64,000 nucleotides of DNA from Leptoclinus maculatus (Eukaryota > Chordata > Actinopteri > Perciformes > Stichaeidae): the NCBI GenBank assembly GCA_032191485.1, contig JAVDOI010000003.1, positions 11,904,986 through 11,968,985 on the forward strand, given 5' to 3'. The notes under the pieces are model-generated. The model had not been told where the DNA came from and did no database searches. It was given only the letters and a program-made list of their open reading frames with translations. A program made the position numbers and the translations under genes. Within the stretch, counting starts at the first letter, position 1. Each line of letters starts with the position of its first letter. Below, piece after piece: positions 1 to 11,191 of this stretch.

Positions 1-2325
1 ATTAATCTTTCCCCAGGGGGGCGCAGGAGACTGGGAGCACTGATTAAATGCTCCTAATAGAGGCCATTCGTCTCCCCTCGAATCGTGAATGTTTCAACAT
101 GCAACATCATCCAACACTACTATGCCCTGCCTCTCTGTGCAAATATTGGTGTTTTCATTCATTTTATTTTGTAATATCTTTTTTTTTAAGCAAGCATGAT
201 CTTTGTGATTTGCTTCTACGGTTCAATCGATGGCTTTTGTGGTGAATATCTCATTGACAACTGTGCCACAAAAATCATCATAAACAGTCATGCTTGATTG
301 AGGTCATATGGGACGAGATCAAAATGTGTAGTTTACACACTAATAACTTTGTTTAATATCCTGATTTTCTTATCTTTGGTCACTCTGGCGTTAAAAAGAT
401 GAGGCCAGTTAGGGATTGTCTTCAACTCATTTTCACACATTAGTCATTAATATCTCTCTATCTGCCAATTAAGCAAATCCTGTACAGCGTCATTTATGGC
501 CTGGATGGACGATTAGATAACAATAACAGCACTTCTTTCAAAACAACCCCCTGGAAACACACTCTGAGACTGCAAGTTAATGGATGTAATGCATTTACTA
601 CAAACATCCACTATACATCCCAAATAGATTGGCCGTGATAGACACACACTGCTTGTACAGTATAGGGTACTCAGGCCTGAAGTATAATCATCATAAATTA
701 ACATGGCCTAATCACGTTTCACCTGCCAAGCTCCATATGGTCTCTAATTCTGAACAAAATAATTAGGTGACTGCATCCCAATCAAACAATTATCCAATGA
801 AACCTCAGTAAAACAATTACCTAATTATATCCATGCAATGATATAATAGTGCTTAGCAGCATAATGTTCAGGTTCATGCCCGACATTAAAATGATGCAAT
901 ATAAAAAGGTGACCACATCAGTGTGAGGTGTTTTTGACAAATGAATAATAGCTACATTCTGGGCTATTTCATCCACATTTGACTCTGTACTTCAAGATAC
1001 AATTGATGCAAATCCCCAGAAACACTGCCTTCATGTTTGGAAAATGCCATAATTATAGGCGGATCTCTTAAAAGCAATAGTGTTTATGCTGGAGGACAGG
1101 AGAAAGAGGGATGAAGGGTAGTAAAGAGGGCACCTGCTGGGTTGTGATGAAGCAAAATCCCCAGGGACAAGAAATGAGATCATCCAAATAAGAGGATGCT
1201 GTTAAGCTTCTTGACTGGAACAATAGTGACCCCTACTGGCCCGACTGGCTTTTTATCTCCTTGTGTTGAATATTCCACAGCTTCAATGTACAGCATGTAT
1301 CATTTGTACCTGTTTATCATCTCTGCTGTCTCCTTTTTGCTTTGCAGTGAAGTCCCTAAAGTCGACCAGACTGTAGGAATATGGTTGGCCTAGTACAAGA
1401 GAAGACCTCTTATTATCTGTGAATGAACAGAAACAAAACCGTAAATCAGAAATTGTTAACAATGTCAGAATGTCTATATATTAAAATCTCACCACTTGTA
1501 ATGATCTATTGCTGGAAACATCACTGACGATAGAAACAAGGAAACAGCCTGACACTATCTTTTTAATTGTATGCAACATTGCTCCACTGTTATGTCTTTA
1601 ACCCTTGTCCCAGTCACAAGGTTGGGACATCGGTGTGGGGCAATAGGCCGTAGATCCCTAAGGCCCAGTAGTGATCAGTACAATTCAGCAGATGGAGGGA
1701 GGTCTGCTTGCACTGGTAGACAGTACACCCCCCATAGAAAGTGTGGGGGAGGGGGTAGAAGGGGTTGCTTTACGGATGACTGACTGCAGCAAGGTTAACG
1801 GAACCAATCACTGATACTTTACTTCCTCGACAGTTTCCCTCTCCTAGCAGCCAAGACCCCCCGCCGTTGGTAAATGTGCCGGTGTCCTGCACCCTGCAGT
1901 GAACAGCAGCACCTCTGACATACGTTTATGTCAAGGCCTAATACAAACACAATTTATTTATCCTTAGACCCGTGCTAGCAATGACATAAATTGCGTTTTC
2001 AATTAGAATATTACTAATGAACTTTTGCAATCTTTTGGGAGCTCTAAATGTCAACAAGGCAACGGGTAGCACACATTTCCTTATCTTTAAGAACCAGTGT
2101 ACAACGCATGGTTGCATAGGTTTGAATATGGTTTTAAATGTATGGTATAGTTTTTGTTATTTTTCAAATATAAACTAGAATAACTATCATGGTTATATGC
2201 CTCCAGTCAAATTGCAGTTTTCATCCATGTCCGTCCAAAATGTAATCAATCAATAATTTTATCCTATCAGACTTTATTTCTCATATATAGCAAATGAATT
2301 GTTGAGTTATGGCCAAAAATATGTT
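1..2325. other. AT-rich intergenic DNA, no gene seen
   Basis: No open reading frame here has a recognisable protein or a credible exon structure. The stretch is AT-rich. Positions about 740-860 are dense in TAAT/ATTA homeodomain-type cores with CCAAT-like boxes, which could be a non-coding regulatory element; this is a guess from composition only. A GC-richer patch at about 1610-1900 has no identity I can assign. Confidence 0.5.
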
Positions 2326-2329
2326 TTGT

Positions 2330-2795
2330 CAGATGACAGTGACCTTTGACCACCCAATTCGAATCACTTCATCCTTTAAGCCAAAGGGAATGTTTCTGCC
2401 AAATTTGAAGAAATTCTATCAAGACGTGACTGAGATATCATGTTCATGAGACTGGGACAGTAACCTTAACCCTTGACCACCAAAATGTTATCAGTGTATC
2501 CTTTAGTCCAAGTGGATGTTTGTGCCAAATTTGAAGAAATTCCTTCAAGGCGTTGCTGAAGTATCTACTTCACGAGAATGGGATGGATGTGAGGTCACAG
2601 TGGCGTAGAACTTTGACCTAAAACCACCAAAATCTAATCAGTTCATCTTTGAGTCCAGTTGGACATGTTTGCCAAATTTGAAGACATTCCCTCCAGGCGT
2701 TCCTGATATTACATTTACATGAATGTATTGGATGTAGGGACGGACGGACAATGCAAAATTATAATGTCTCCGGCCCCGGCAGTCGTCTGTATGTC
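2330..2795. repeat. Teleost dispersed repeat, three degenerate tandem units
   Basis: Three successive units of roughly 130 bases share the phrases 'gtgacctttgacc', 'tttgccaaatttgaagaa', a run around 'tcaaggcgt', and 'gagaatgggatgg'. The stretch ends in 'gacggacggacaa' and a 'tccggccccggc' tail at about 2770. I recognise this as a common repeat of percomorph genomes, but cannot name its family. Another copy lies at 4690-4860. Confidence 0.75.
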
Positions 2796-3200
2796 ACAAA
2801 AAAAGTCAAAATATTGTACACCATAAAAAATATCATCAAAACTAAGCCACACAAATTTCATAAAAACGTCATAGTATCGGGTGTTATACAAATTGTAATG
2901 TTATAGTATGCCATAAAAAGTCATAGTTTAGTATTTTACGAAAAAGTCACAACACTGTACGTCATAAAATATCCTTAAATATTGTTATAGCGTAATAAAC
3001 AATGAAAATGTTAGTATAGTAGTAAAAGGAATAGTATGTCATAGAACGTCATAAATATGTCATAGTATGGAATGCCATAAAAAATATATATTATGTCAAA
3101 TTATACTAAAGTTATAGTATGTAGTAAAAGTCATAAAAAATATAGTATAGTATGTAGGAAAGTCATCAAAAAGTCAGGATATTATTTTGAAAAAAGTCGG
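2796..3200. repeat. AT-rich tandem array, 'agtatgtcataaaaagtcat'-type units, left part
   Basis: Imperfect repetition of 'catagtatagtatgtcataaaaa' words with a period of about 15-30 bases. The array resumes at about 4210-4380 and 4865-5040, so the LINE remnant at 3200-4210 probably inserted into it. A reverse-complement copy lies in an intron of the peripherin gene at about 12375-12560. Confidence 0.75.
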
Positions 3201-4215
3201 AGGATATTTTGGAGATTAAAATCATCGAACAGTAGGTGTGTCGACCCCTCCCAACCACTAGGGGTCTGTGTCCTGTTTGCTCTCTCCTTCTGTCGTTCAG
3301 GTGGTTGCTCGTCAGCTGACGGGCCACACTTGAGCCTGGTGGGAGAGCCAGCTAGAAAGACTCTGAACCTGAACAAGGATCTCGGGGGTAATGCTGCTGT
3401 GTTTGGATCAGGAAGTTCCCTCCTGGAGTCTAGACACTGGTGGTGCTGGTGAAGGGAGCTGCTGAAGATATATACGATGAGATGAGGAGCACGACTGGGC
3501 ACTAGATATGATGGAGACTGGAGATGAATGGGGTCGAGAAGAGTTGCATCGGTTCGTACTGAAATGAGACCTGACAGCAGCAGAGAGGATACCAGTTTTT
3601 AAAATTTGACAGCAATGATGTGATTAGCTTGGAGAAATCGTGGCAGAATCTGGTGGGTTAGTTTCAGAGCAAACGCCCATAATGATCGTCTGAGTAGAAC
3701 CCGAAGAGAGACCAAGATAATAGATGAATGAGAGCGGAAAGACCTCCTGGCTGAACTTTCGCTAAGCTTCATCAAGTACATCAGGGTAAAGTTAGTGGTA
3801 AGCTCAAGTGTTTAATAGTCTTATGGCATGTTGGATGAAGCTGCCCCTAAGCCTGGTGGTACAGGACTGGATGCTGCGGCAGTAGGCCCAACAGTTTGTG
3901 GCTGGGGTAATTGGGGTCCCCGATTATCCTGTTGGCCTTCTTCCTACACCCATGTGTGTAGATGTCCTCCATGAATGGCAGCTCTGTCCTGGTGATGTGC
4001 TGAGCCGTTTTCACCAGCCTCCATGGAGCCTCACGATTAAGTGGGGTGCAACTGCCACACCAGGCAGTGATGCAGCCGGTCAGGATGCTCTTGATGGGGC
4101 ACTTGTAGAAATTGCAGAGTATCTGGGAGTCCATGTCGAGCCTCCTTAGCCTGAGGAGGAAGAAGAGCAGTCTCGCTGTCCCGGCAATGTTGCGGTTTGT
4201 TGTTGTTGTTGTTCT
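3200..4215 (-). mobile_element. LINE retrotransposon remnant (3' end of a reverse-transcriptase ORF)
   Basis: The minus-strand reading frame at 3847-4218 carries words typical of the end of the reverse-transcriptase ORF of fish CR1/L2/Rex1-type LINEs: 'ILCNFYKCPIKSILTGCIT', 'RLVKTAQHI', then a DPNYPSHKL..LLPQ stretch. Only the C-terminal end remains, and the frame breaks before the usual end. The element is a 5'-truncated dead copy. The piece at 3200-3800 is probably its 3' flank or UTR. Clade assignment is uncertain. AT-rich array sequence lies on both sides. Confidence 0.7.
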
Positions 4216-5040
4216 CATAGTATAGCACGTAATAAAAATGAAAATTTCTCAAAATATGTCACTGTATAGTATGTCATAAAATTCATAATTTAGAAACTCG
4301 TAAAAAAAAGTCATAAAGAATTGTCATGGGACAGCATGCCATAAAGAATTCTTTGTCATCTCCACAATTACAGAGAAGCAGTCGAAGGCAATGAAAATCT
4401 TAGATCTCAGGTTCCCTCCAACAGTGCTCATTAAAAATATATTCCAAAGAAAACACATTTAAAAATGGGAATCTGAGACATAAAGTAGTGTAAAGTTTAA
4501 ATAAAGGGATAATATATCTTGCGAGACAATCTTGCGATGGGATGAAACCAGCCACAATGACAAATCGGTCCTGGGGCGTAAGTTCCCCCTCAGATGAAGG
4601 CTTCGATGTCAAGGCTGATAAATATAGTATGTTGTAAAAAACGTATGGTGTGGTGTGCAATAAGAATGCATATTCATTCTTGAGTTAAGGCCGAACCCCC
4701 TATTTTGTGAGGTCACGGTGACCTTTGACCAATAAAATCTAATCAGTTGGATCCTTGAGTCAAAGTGGAAGTTTGTGGACAATGTAAAGATTTCCTCTCC
4801 AGGCAATCCTTAGGAATTGCTTTCAGGAGAATGGGAGGGGTGGACAGACGGACCACCCGGAAACATAGAATAGTATGCCGTATAAATGTCATAAAAAAGT
4901 CACAGTATAGTATGTAAAAAGATATAATTAAAATGTCCTAATTAAGTATGCCATATAAAAAGTCAGACTATAATTTGCCATAAAAAAGTAACAGCATAGT
5001 GTCACAAAAATGTTTACAGTATAGTAAAGGCAATGGTAAA
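4210..5040. repeat. AT-rich tandem array, right part, with an embedded dispersed-repeat copy
   Basis: The same 'tatagtatgtcataaaa' words as at 2796-3200 appear at 4210-4370 and 4865-5040. Between them, 4690-4860 is a diverged copy of the 2330-2795 element ('gtcacggtgacctttgacca', 'gacagacggaccaccc'). No gene is seen. Confidence 0.7.
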
Positions 5041-5044
5041 ATAT

Positions 5045-5165
5045 CAGGGGTGGGAATCTCTAGGCACCACACGATTCGATTCTGATCGATTCAAAGGGCT
5101 ATGGTGCCATTATAAAACGATCATCAATTCAACATTTCCTCCGACCACGGCTGTCGCCGGCGCGG
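5045..5165. repeat. Dispersed repeat fragments abutting and entering the end of the ELYS-like gene
   Basis: The 'ggggtgggaatctctaggcacc' phrase, followed by 'cgattcgattctgatcgattc', is the start of a widespread fish repeat. Next to it, 5131-5160 ('ctccgaccacggctgtcgcc' and onward) resembles the tail of the 2330-2795 element at 2770-2790. This second piece lies inside the last codons of the gene on the minus strand. Confidence 0.55.
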
Positions 5166-8100
5166 ACACATAACAAACATCACAAACGCTTCACCTGATG
5201 TGATAGTTGCTCCTGGCTCTGGAGCAGGTAGAAGGCCAGTGGAAGCTCTGCAGGTTTCCAGGTCCTGTTTCCACCATCTGTCCATTTTGCAATGATCCAG
5301 CAAGGTTGAGGAGCTCTCAACACAATGTTCATCCATCTTTAATTGTGCTTTGGGGGAGTTTTCATTGGTAATGATGTTGCAGGTTAGGGTAGGGGTCAGA
5401 GAGCTACCAGAGATCTGAAGCTGTGTGGGAAAAATAGAGCTGCACACTGTGGTGAGAAGAGATATGTCCTGCTGACCAGTCCCTGCTGAGACCGTTGAGC
5501 TACTGGCAACAGGATCCTCTGACAGAGGGCTCTGATGAAGGTCAGTCGGCAGGTCCTGAGTGGTTTCAGACGGGGCACAGGAGAGACTGAAACTGAAAAT
5601 ATGTGAGGCGATGCAGTCTGATTGTTCTTCTTGGTTGAGTGACAATGCAGAGCTCCTCAGATCAGTGACATCTGGGGGACCGTGAACGATTTCTTCTCTT
5701 TTACAGCAGGCCAATTTCTCTGCAGATGAAAGTTCATGCAGTGATGTGACCATTCAGTAAACCACAATTCAGCGTGATATAATTAGAGTTAATAAGTAGT
5801 TGAAGTTTCTTTTTATCTTATGACTGCCTCTTAATGTGAATGGTTTACAAATAAAACCAAACACAAAGCTTACCCTCTGCAGAAAGCACCAGCTCTACCA
5901 CAATGTCTTTGTTCAAGTTGCCGACAAAAATAGGGTCTGTGGCGCCATCTAGTGTCGAGGCGTCAACTGATGAAGGGGTTCTGCTCTCTTCTTCTACCTC
6001 CTCCTCCTCCTCTTCCCCACTTTGGTTCTCTCCAACGGTGAGGACAGAGGAGATCCTCTGCAGAGTCAATGTACGTTCATACACATAAGGATGGGGCTGT
6101 CTCAACAGAGGCAAGCAGGAGGCTGAGGTGAAGGAGGAGACAGACTGAGAGCTCAGATCCCGAGAAGAAGAAATGTGCTCTGGTGACTCAGGTTGCTGCT
6201 GGGACAAGAACAGATGTAAATGGCAAGGATCATTCGTTTAAAAAAATCAATTATCTATTCTCTTGTGGTCATTTTTCATAGGGACATTGACCATGCATAC
6301 ATTATGGGTAGGCTTTTCTTCTGCTGGTTCATCTGCATGTAGTGTCCGCTCTGTTTCTTCTACCCTGTCCATTGGGGAGGGGCTGGGCGTGAGATGACGG
6401 AGAGCCTGGGTTGACAGAAACATCTCTCTGCTGTTCGATTTTCTCGCTCCGTGCTCTGGCCACACCACCTCACTGGAATAAAGAACACAGAGATATGTTG
6501 CGTTCTTTGGGGTACTGAACATATATTAACATAATTCAATCTCTGTTGTAGGTGCTTTGTTTATAGGTGTGGATGTAGGCTATTATGTCTTTCATGTACT
6601 ATATGTTGCGGTGTATAATGTGTTTATGTGAGGCTCTCTACAGACTGCAGAAATAAATACACTTGAAAAAGGACAATTAAGAATCTATCTGTTGTCCACA
6701 TGCCATAAACGCAGTACCTTATCTTAGGATGTGGCTTTCTCACTTCAATCACAGCCTGTCTGACTAGTTGAACCAGTTCCTCTGGGGACACTGTGTTGTC
6801 TCTGTAAGCCTGATACAGTTTGGCAGACAGCGGGCAGGGTGGTCTTCCTGCTGACAGATCTTGTCAAATTAAATCTGAGGGTTAAATATAACACACTTTC
6901 ATTTGTTCTGATACCATTTGATATCCTGTTCATTTAATCTGCCTCACCTTTCTTAATCAGTGGTAACTGTGACCATGTAGTCCCATTTTCGATGTCTCCT
7001 TCATCCTGAAAAAAAGTCATTTCACAGCTCAGTATGTTTGGTGCATATGTTTTTGCTGTATTACAAGACATTCACTTACATTGTATCCTGCAGGGATGCA
7101 CTTTAACGCCTCTGCACACAGACCAAATCCATTACAAGTCTGGAGGAAGTACATGACCATGTTGTCACTTTCTGCGTGGCTTCTCTTCAGCAGAGCCCAG
7201 GCTTCAGATACACAACTGGAGACCAGAGACATCGTCAACGACACACAATAAGACAATTAGTGATGATTTAACACATGACAAGCCAGCCATTAGTGTCCCA
7301 GAGTGTACCTGTTTTGAAGTAGCACATTTGTACAGAGCTTAGCATCCTCGATGCTCTCTATTGCGGGTCTGGTCCAGTGGAGGTACCTTAACGCCACCTG
7401 AGGCTGCTTCCTTGTTAGCAAACAGTGGATGATGCAACGATGCTGCCAGGAGAGACAGGGAGCAGCAGCCCTGGGGCTCAGCAATAACTCCATGGAGGCC
7501 TGGGTAGGATGTGACATGACAAAGAGCAGCATTGAACGGTTTTGTTTGGACTGACATTTAAAAGGTTTCCTAACATCCATGACAAAAAAAAACCTATTTG
7601 TTGTTATCAAGAAATAAACTGGCAATTGTTTCATCATTGATGAAAGCATCTCTTTTTCCAAAAGAGAAGTACACTGTAAATTCATCACTGAGTGGCAGTG
7701 GAGTGTTGTTACATTAATCATACGCGCTACTCAAGTGGCCAATTAGTGTCACCTGCAGACCCTTATGGCTGCTGCAACAAGGAAACTAATGTAATCAACA
7801 GGATGGTTAACTGGCTCTTGAGTCACACTCGTCAGCTTGCACATGCTCATTTTAATGACTTCAAAGTCAGCAGCTGTTACTCACTTAGTGTATAAAATAA
7901 AGTTTGCTTCTTGGTTATTTACCTTGATGTGTCCATGATCAAGCATCCAAAAGGCCCTGATTTGTTGGGAAAAGCCGGAAGAAATAGTAAAAGCGTGGCA
8001 GAAAGACCGGAGGAGGTCATCTTTGCACTGCAGGAAGTTCGCCATATCCAGGACAAAGTACATGAGCTGTGATACATATAGGTTAAGTACTAACCTGAAT

Positions 8101-9136
8101 CACATATATAGTATGTATCTAGAACAAAGCACAATAGAGCACAATAGAAGAAAAAGGGATGTACAGTGTGTTCCACAGAATTTGCTGATATTGTATTTTG
8201 ATGGATACAAGCGCTTGAACCGACATGTTGTCGATATGAGGCACCAACACAAGCTTAAGCAGGGCCTGCAGATTAGGAGGAGGATAGAACTGGTCTGTGC
8301 CGTCTTCAGAAGTCCAAATGCACCCATGTTGTCTGTCCAGCTGAGTCACCATACCCTGTATCAAAGACCTAAATCTTTTCATTTCTCCCTCCTCCCATCT
8401 AGTCAAATGAAAGAAAACGGAAAAGCAGAGAAGAAATAAAAAGAGAAACTTCGGCGGGAGGGAAATAAACACAATGCTTGGGAATTCCTCCATCAAGTCA
8501 AATCATCAGAGTTACCCGGGTGTCTCGAGACGAGCTTTCCGATGGCTCTGATCCATTTCCTTCCACATCTGAGAGATGCGTTTCACCTCGTGAGCCTCTG
8601 ACAGCAACAGCAGAGAACAGAAAAACTATTTAGAGGTGACAGAACAGCGCATCACATCAAAACAATGTACCCTGTGTGACTATATCTGTACCAGGGTACT
8701 TGGGCAGAAGTCCCATGATGCCCCACCACTGAACCAGCCGCCCCAGCCAGATATGTTGCTTTAGGGCCCTGTGCTCTCGGTTCCAGCAGCCACGTCTGAT
8801 GTCTGAGGAGCCGAATGTATCCCTGCAGACCACACATGGGACCCCCATACCTGGAAAAAAAAAAAAGTCGGAATTCTATCAATTTGTAGTTGACATGTCA
8901 AACAGTTAGGACAACAAGGGCTGTGACAAATATCAACCAAACCATCATGCTGTTTAGGTTGTATGCATTCTGTGTACCGTGCCAGAGGTGGGCTGAACCA
9001 AGCTGCCTTCTTGCCCACTGGGCCAGGGTGAGCAAGTTCCTCAGTCTCTGGAGCAGCATGTGCACCCTGTTGAAAGAGCTACGGTCCAGAAACATCCACA
9101 GGCCCTGGCAGCGGCTGAAACCTGGGAGAAGAAACA

Positions 9137-9182
<46 letters not shown>

Positions 9183-9558
9183 TGTAAGAAAACGATCCTT
9201 AGTGTGTGCTTTGAAATGAAACATTTAAACATAATTGATAAAGGAACATGTTCTTACACAGTGTTAATAACTCCTTTTTAGTAAACTCTGATGTCCTCTG
9301 TACCCAGCAGATGAAAGTCAGGAGGATTTCCTCCACATCAGCCTCGCCTGCAGCAATGTATTAATGGAGATGAAATGTTAATGAAACACACTGAATTAAT
9401 AAAAGAGGGGTTTTGCAAATAGTGTACAGAATTGTAATTTGATGGTAGTAAAATGCTCCTAATGTACCTTCAGCTGTAAGCTCCCGTAGCCAGCGGATGA
9501 TGGCTCGTATGTTGTTGCTGGCTAACGCCTCGGACCACTGGCCCTCTGTATCCAGCAT
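5124..9558 (-). CDS. ELYS/AHCTF1-domain protein lacking the beta-propeller, about 14 coding exons
   Basis: The minus-strand exons give a protein of roughly 840 residues. The centre matches the alpha-helical nuclear-pore assembly domain of ELYS: 'FCHAFTISSGFSQQIRAFW' then MLDHGHIK (about 7923-8060), 'SWQHRCIIHCLLTRKQPQ' then VALRYLHW (7310-7545), and 'AKLCTNVLLQN' followed by SEAWALLKRSHAES (7085-7330). N-terminal exons (8690-9558) are helical and unrecognised. The C-terminal part (5124-6850) is Ser/Glu-rich and low complexity, with a 'RWWKQDLETCRASTGLLPAP' block near 5210-5270. The first ATG is at 9558 in an exon just after an acceptor. The upstream exon at about 9864-9960 has no ATG and looks like 5' UTR. 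Full ELYS is over 2,000 residues with an N-terminal propeller and C-terminal AT-hooks; neither is present. ELYS recruits the Nup107-160 complex to chromatin, but this short relative may do something else. Family fairly sure, orthology not. Confidence 0.68.
9140..9177. repeat. (AT)n microsatellite in an intron
   Basis: About 19 perfect AT units lie in an intron of the ELYS-like gene. Confidence 0.95.
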
Positions 9559-9863
9559 GATGCCCTAAGAAAAGGGAAGCTCACATGGTGGGATCAAAGG
9601 ACCATAACTGAAAAGAAAAACAAATGCTGATACCTATGGTTCATCACAGCAAAATACAGCAAGGTTAATCATGAAAACATCCTGAGTACTGTAAGCGTTT
9701 TAACCATAACTCATATCATGTTCTTGTGTGCTTACGCCTGGAAAACCTCTCTTAGACATGTTTCCATAATTAGATCAATTGTGCAAGAACAGATTAAATT
9801 GTGAATGTGGTAGAAGCCTCTATAAAGATAATTGTAAAGATTTGTTGGATTCTCAATACTTAC

Positions 9864-9965
9864 GTGGTTTGGTTTTCCGGTAGCTCCGTTAAGCTTCACT
9901 CTTGGTCAGCACAGCGGTCAGTCTTGTGCGTCCTGTCTGCCTTGTGGATTAGCTGACTGGCCCGG
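9864..9965 (-). other. Probable 5' untranslated exon and promoter of the ELYS-like gene
   Basis: On the minus strand a good donor (CAC then GTAAGT) closes a GC-richer stretch with no ATG. The next acceptor (TTAG before GGCATCATG) leads straight into the exon holding the first start codon. The gene therefore probably starts near 9960, divergent from the peripherin-like gene. Confidence 0.5.
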
Positions 9966-11191
9966 TGGTTACGGTAATGTTCTCTTCTTACACAAGCTAC
10001 TTTGGTACATGTTAATCCACTAATCTCACTCTCAGTTAACATTTCATTGGCTGATTTGCAGTCTGGCTGTGAGTGTATATTACTGTGTGTGTTGAAATTA
10101 AAATTGGAAAACAGAAAAGAATGAGAGGATAGCAGGAGGTGGAAATGGACTTCTTAAATGACAGAGGGAGGAAAAGTACTCTGCTCTCTACAGCTTGAAT
10201 CTTTCAGGCATTTGGCACTTTTGGCCTACACCCCAGTCAATCTAATAGCAATTTTTTTTTCTCACCATTTTGCAAATGTAGTGTTGCATTGTGGACAAAA
10301 AACACCACATACCTGGAAAGTAGAGCGATTTACTATAAAATATCACTTTCCAGAATGTCCAGATGGATGTCTACTCTTTATTTCCAAACACACACAAACA
10401 CAATGGCCATGAACAATTGCTTTCACAGTGCTTGGGACAGTCAGATTTGCGTAGGTGGCAGAAGGTGGGTCCAAATCCCTCTCGGACCCAGAGGGTTGAT
10501 TAATGATTAAGGGGGATTAGGATGAGGTTCAGGATTTTGCTACTAGTCTCACTAATGCTGCCGTGGCTGCCTTCATACTATCTGTGTCACTACAACCACT
10601 CGCCTTTCTCAGGATGTCTGAAAGAAAACAAACTGAAAATGAGGAAAATAATGCCAGATGTTCAGCGGGAATACTGACCTTGATAAGGTAGGTACAGTGC
10701 ACTTCTTGGATTCTGTTTCATTATGTTATTTATTACATTTTGTTCTTAGGAGCTTTGTTCAGAGAGACATGCCAGGACAACTCCACTTAAAAGAAAAACG
10801 TTTTTTTTAAACCAAATTACATCTTGTTAAACACTTCTCAGTTTGTCTCACATGTAGATTGCTTCCAGTTTGCGTACAACTGATCAAATGACAGTGTTTT
10901 TCCATTCAAAGAAATTGTGCTGTCGTGTAAGAATATATATTTTTCATACTCTCTTTTCATAGATCTGCTGCATCTACAGTATATCCATAATGCAGCGTAC
11001 ACAAGATATCGATCATGACTACCAGGCTAAGCTGCTTATGAGAGGACCTTCAGAGAAGTGTACAACCAATCCCCCTCCCCTTGGTCCCCCCACACCCCCT
11101 GGAGGATAACCAGTTCCTCTCCCCTGCTCTACCTGTGTCCCACCATTAATCCCCCTTAGACTGAAAAGAAAACCTACAGGAGATTTACACG
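9966..11191 (+). promoter_or_regulatory. Upstream region of the peripherin-like gene with CRX/OTX-type sites
   Basis: No gene is seen in this 1.2 kb. CRX/OTX-type cores (TAATCC or GGATTA) occur at 10013-10018, 10514-10519 and 11147-11152; the last is only 40 bases before the start codon. CRX is an established regulator of vertebrate rod and cone genes, so the sites fit a photoreceptor gene. Six-base motifs also occur by chance. Confidence 0.35.

Noticed and set aside
3182..3502. 106-codon minus-strand frame as a gene
   Set aside because: It lies in the 3' flank of the LINE remnant, between parts of a tandem array, with no matching exons.
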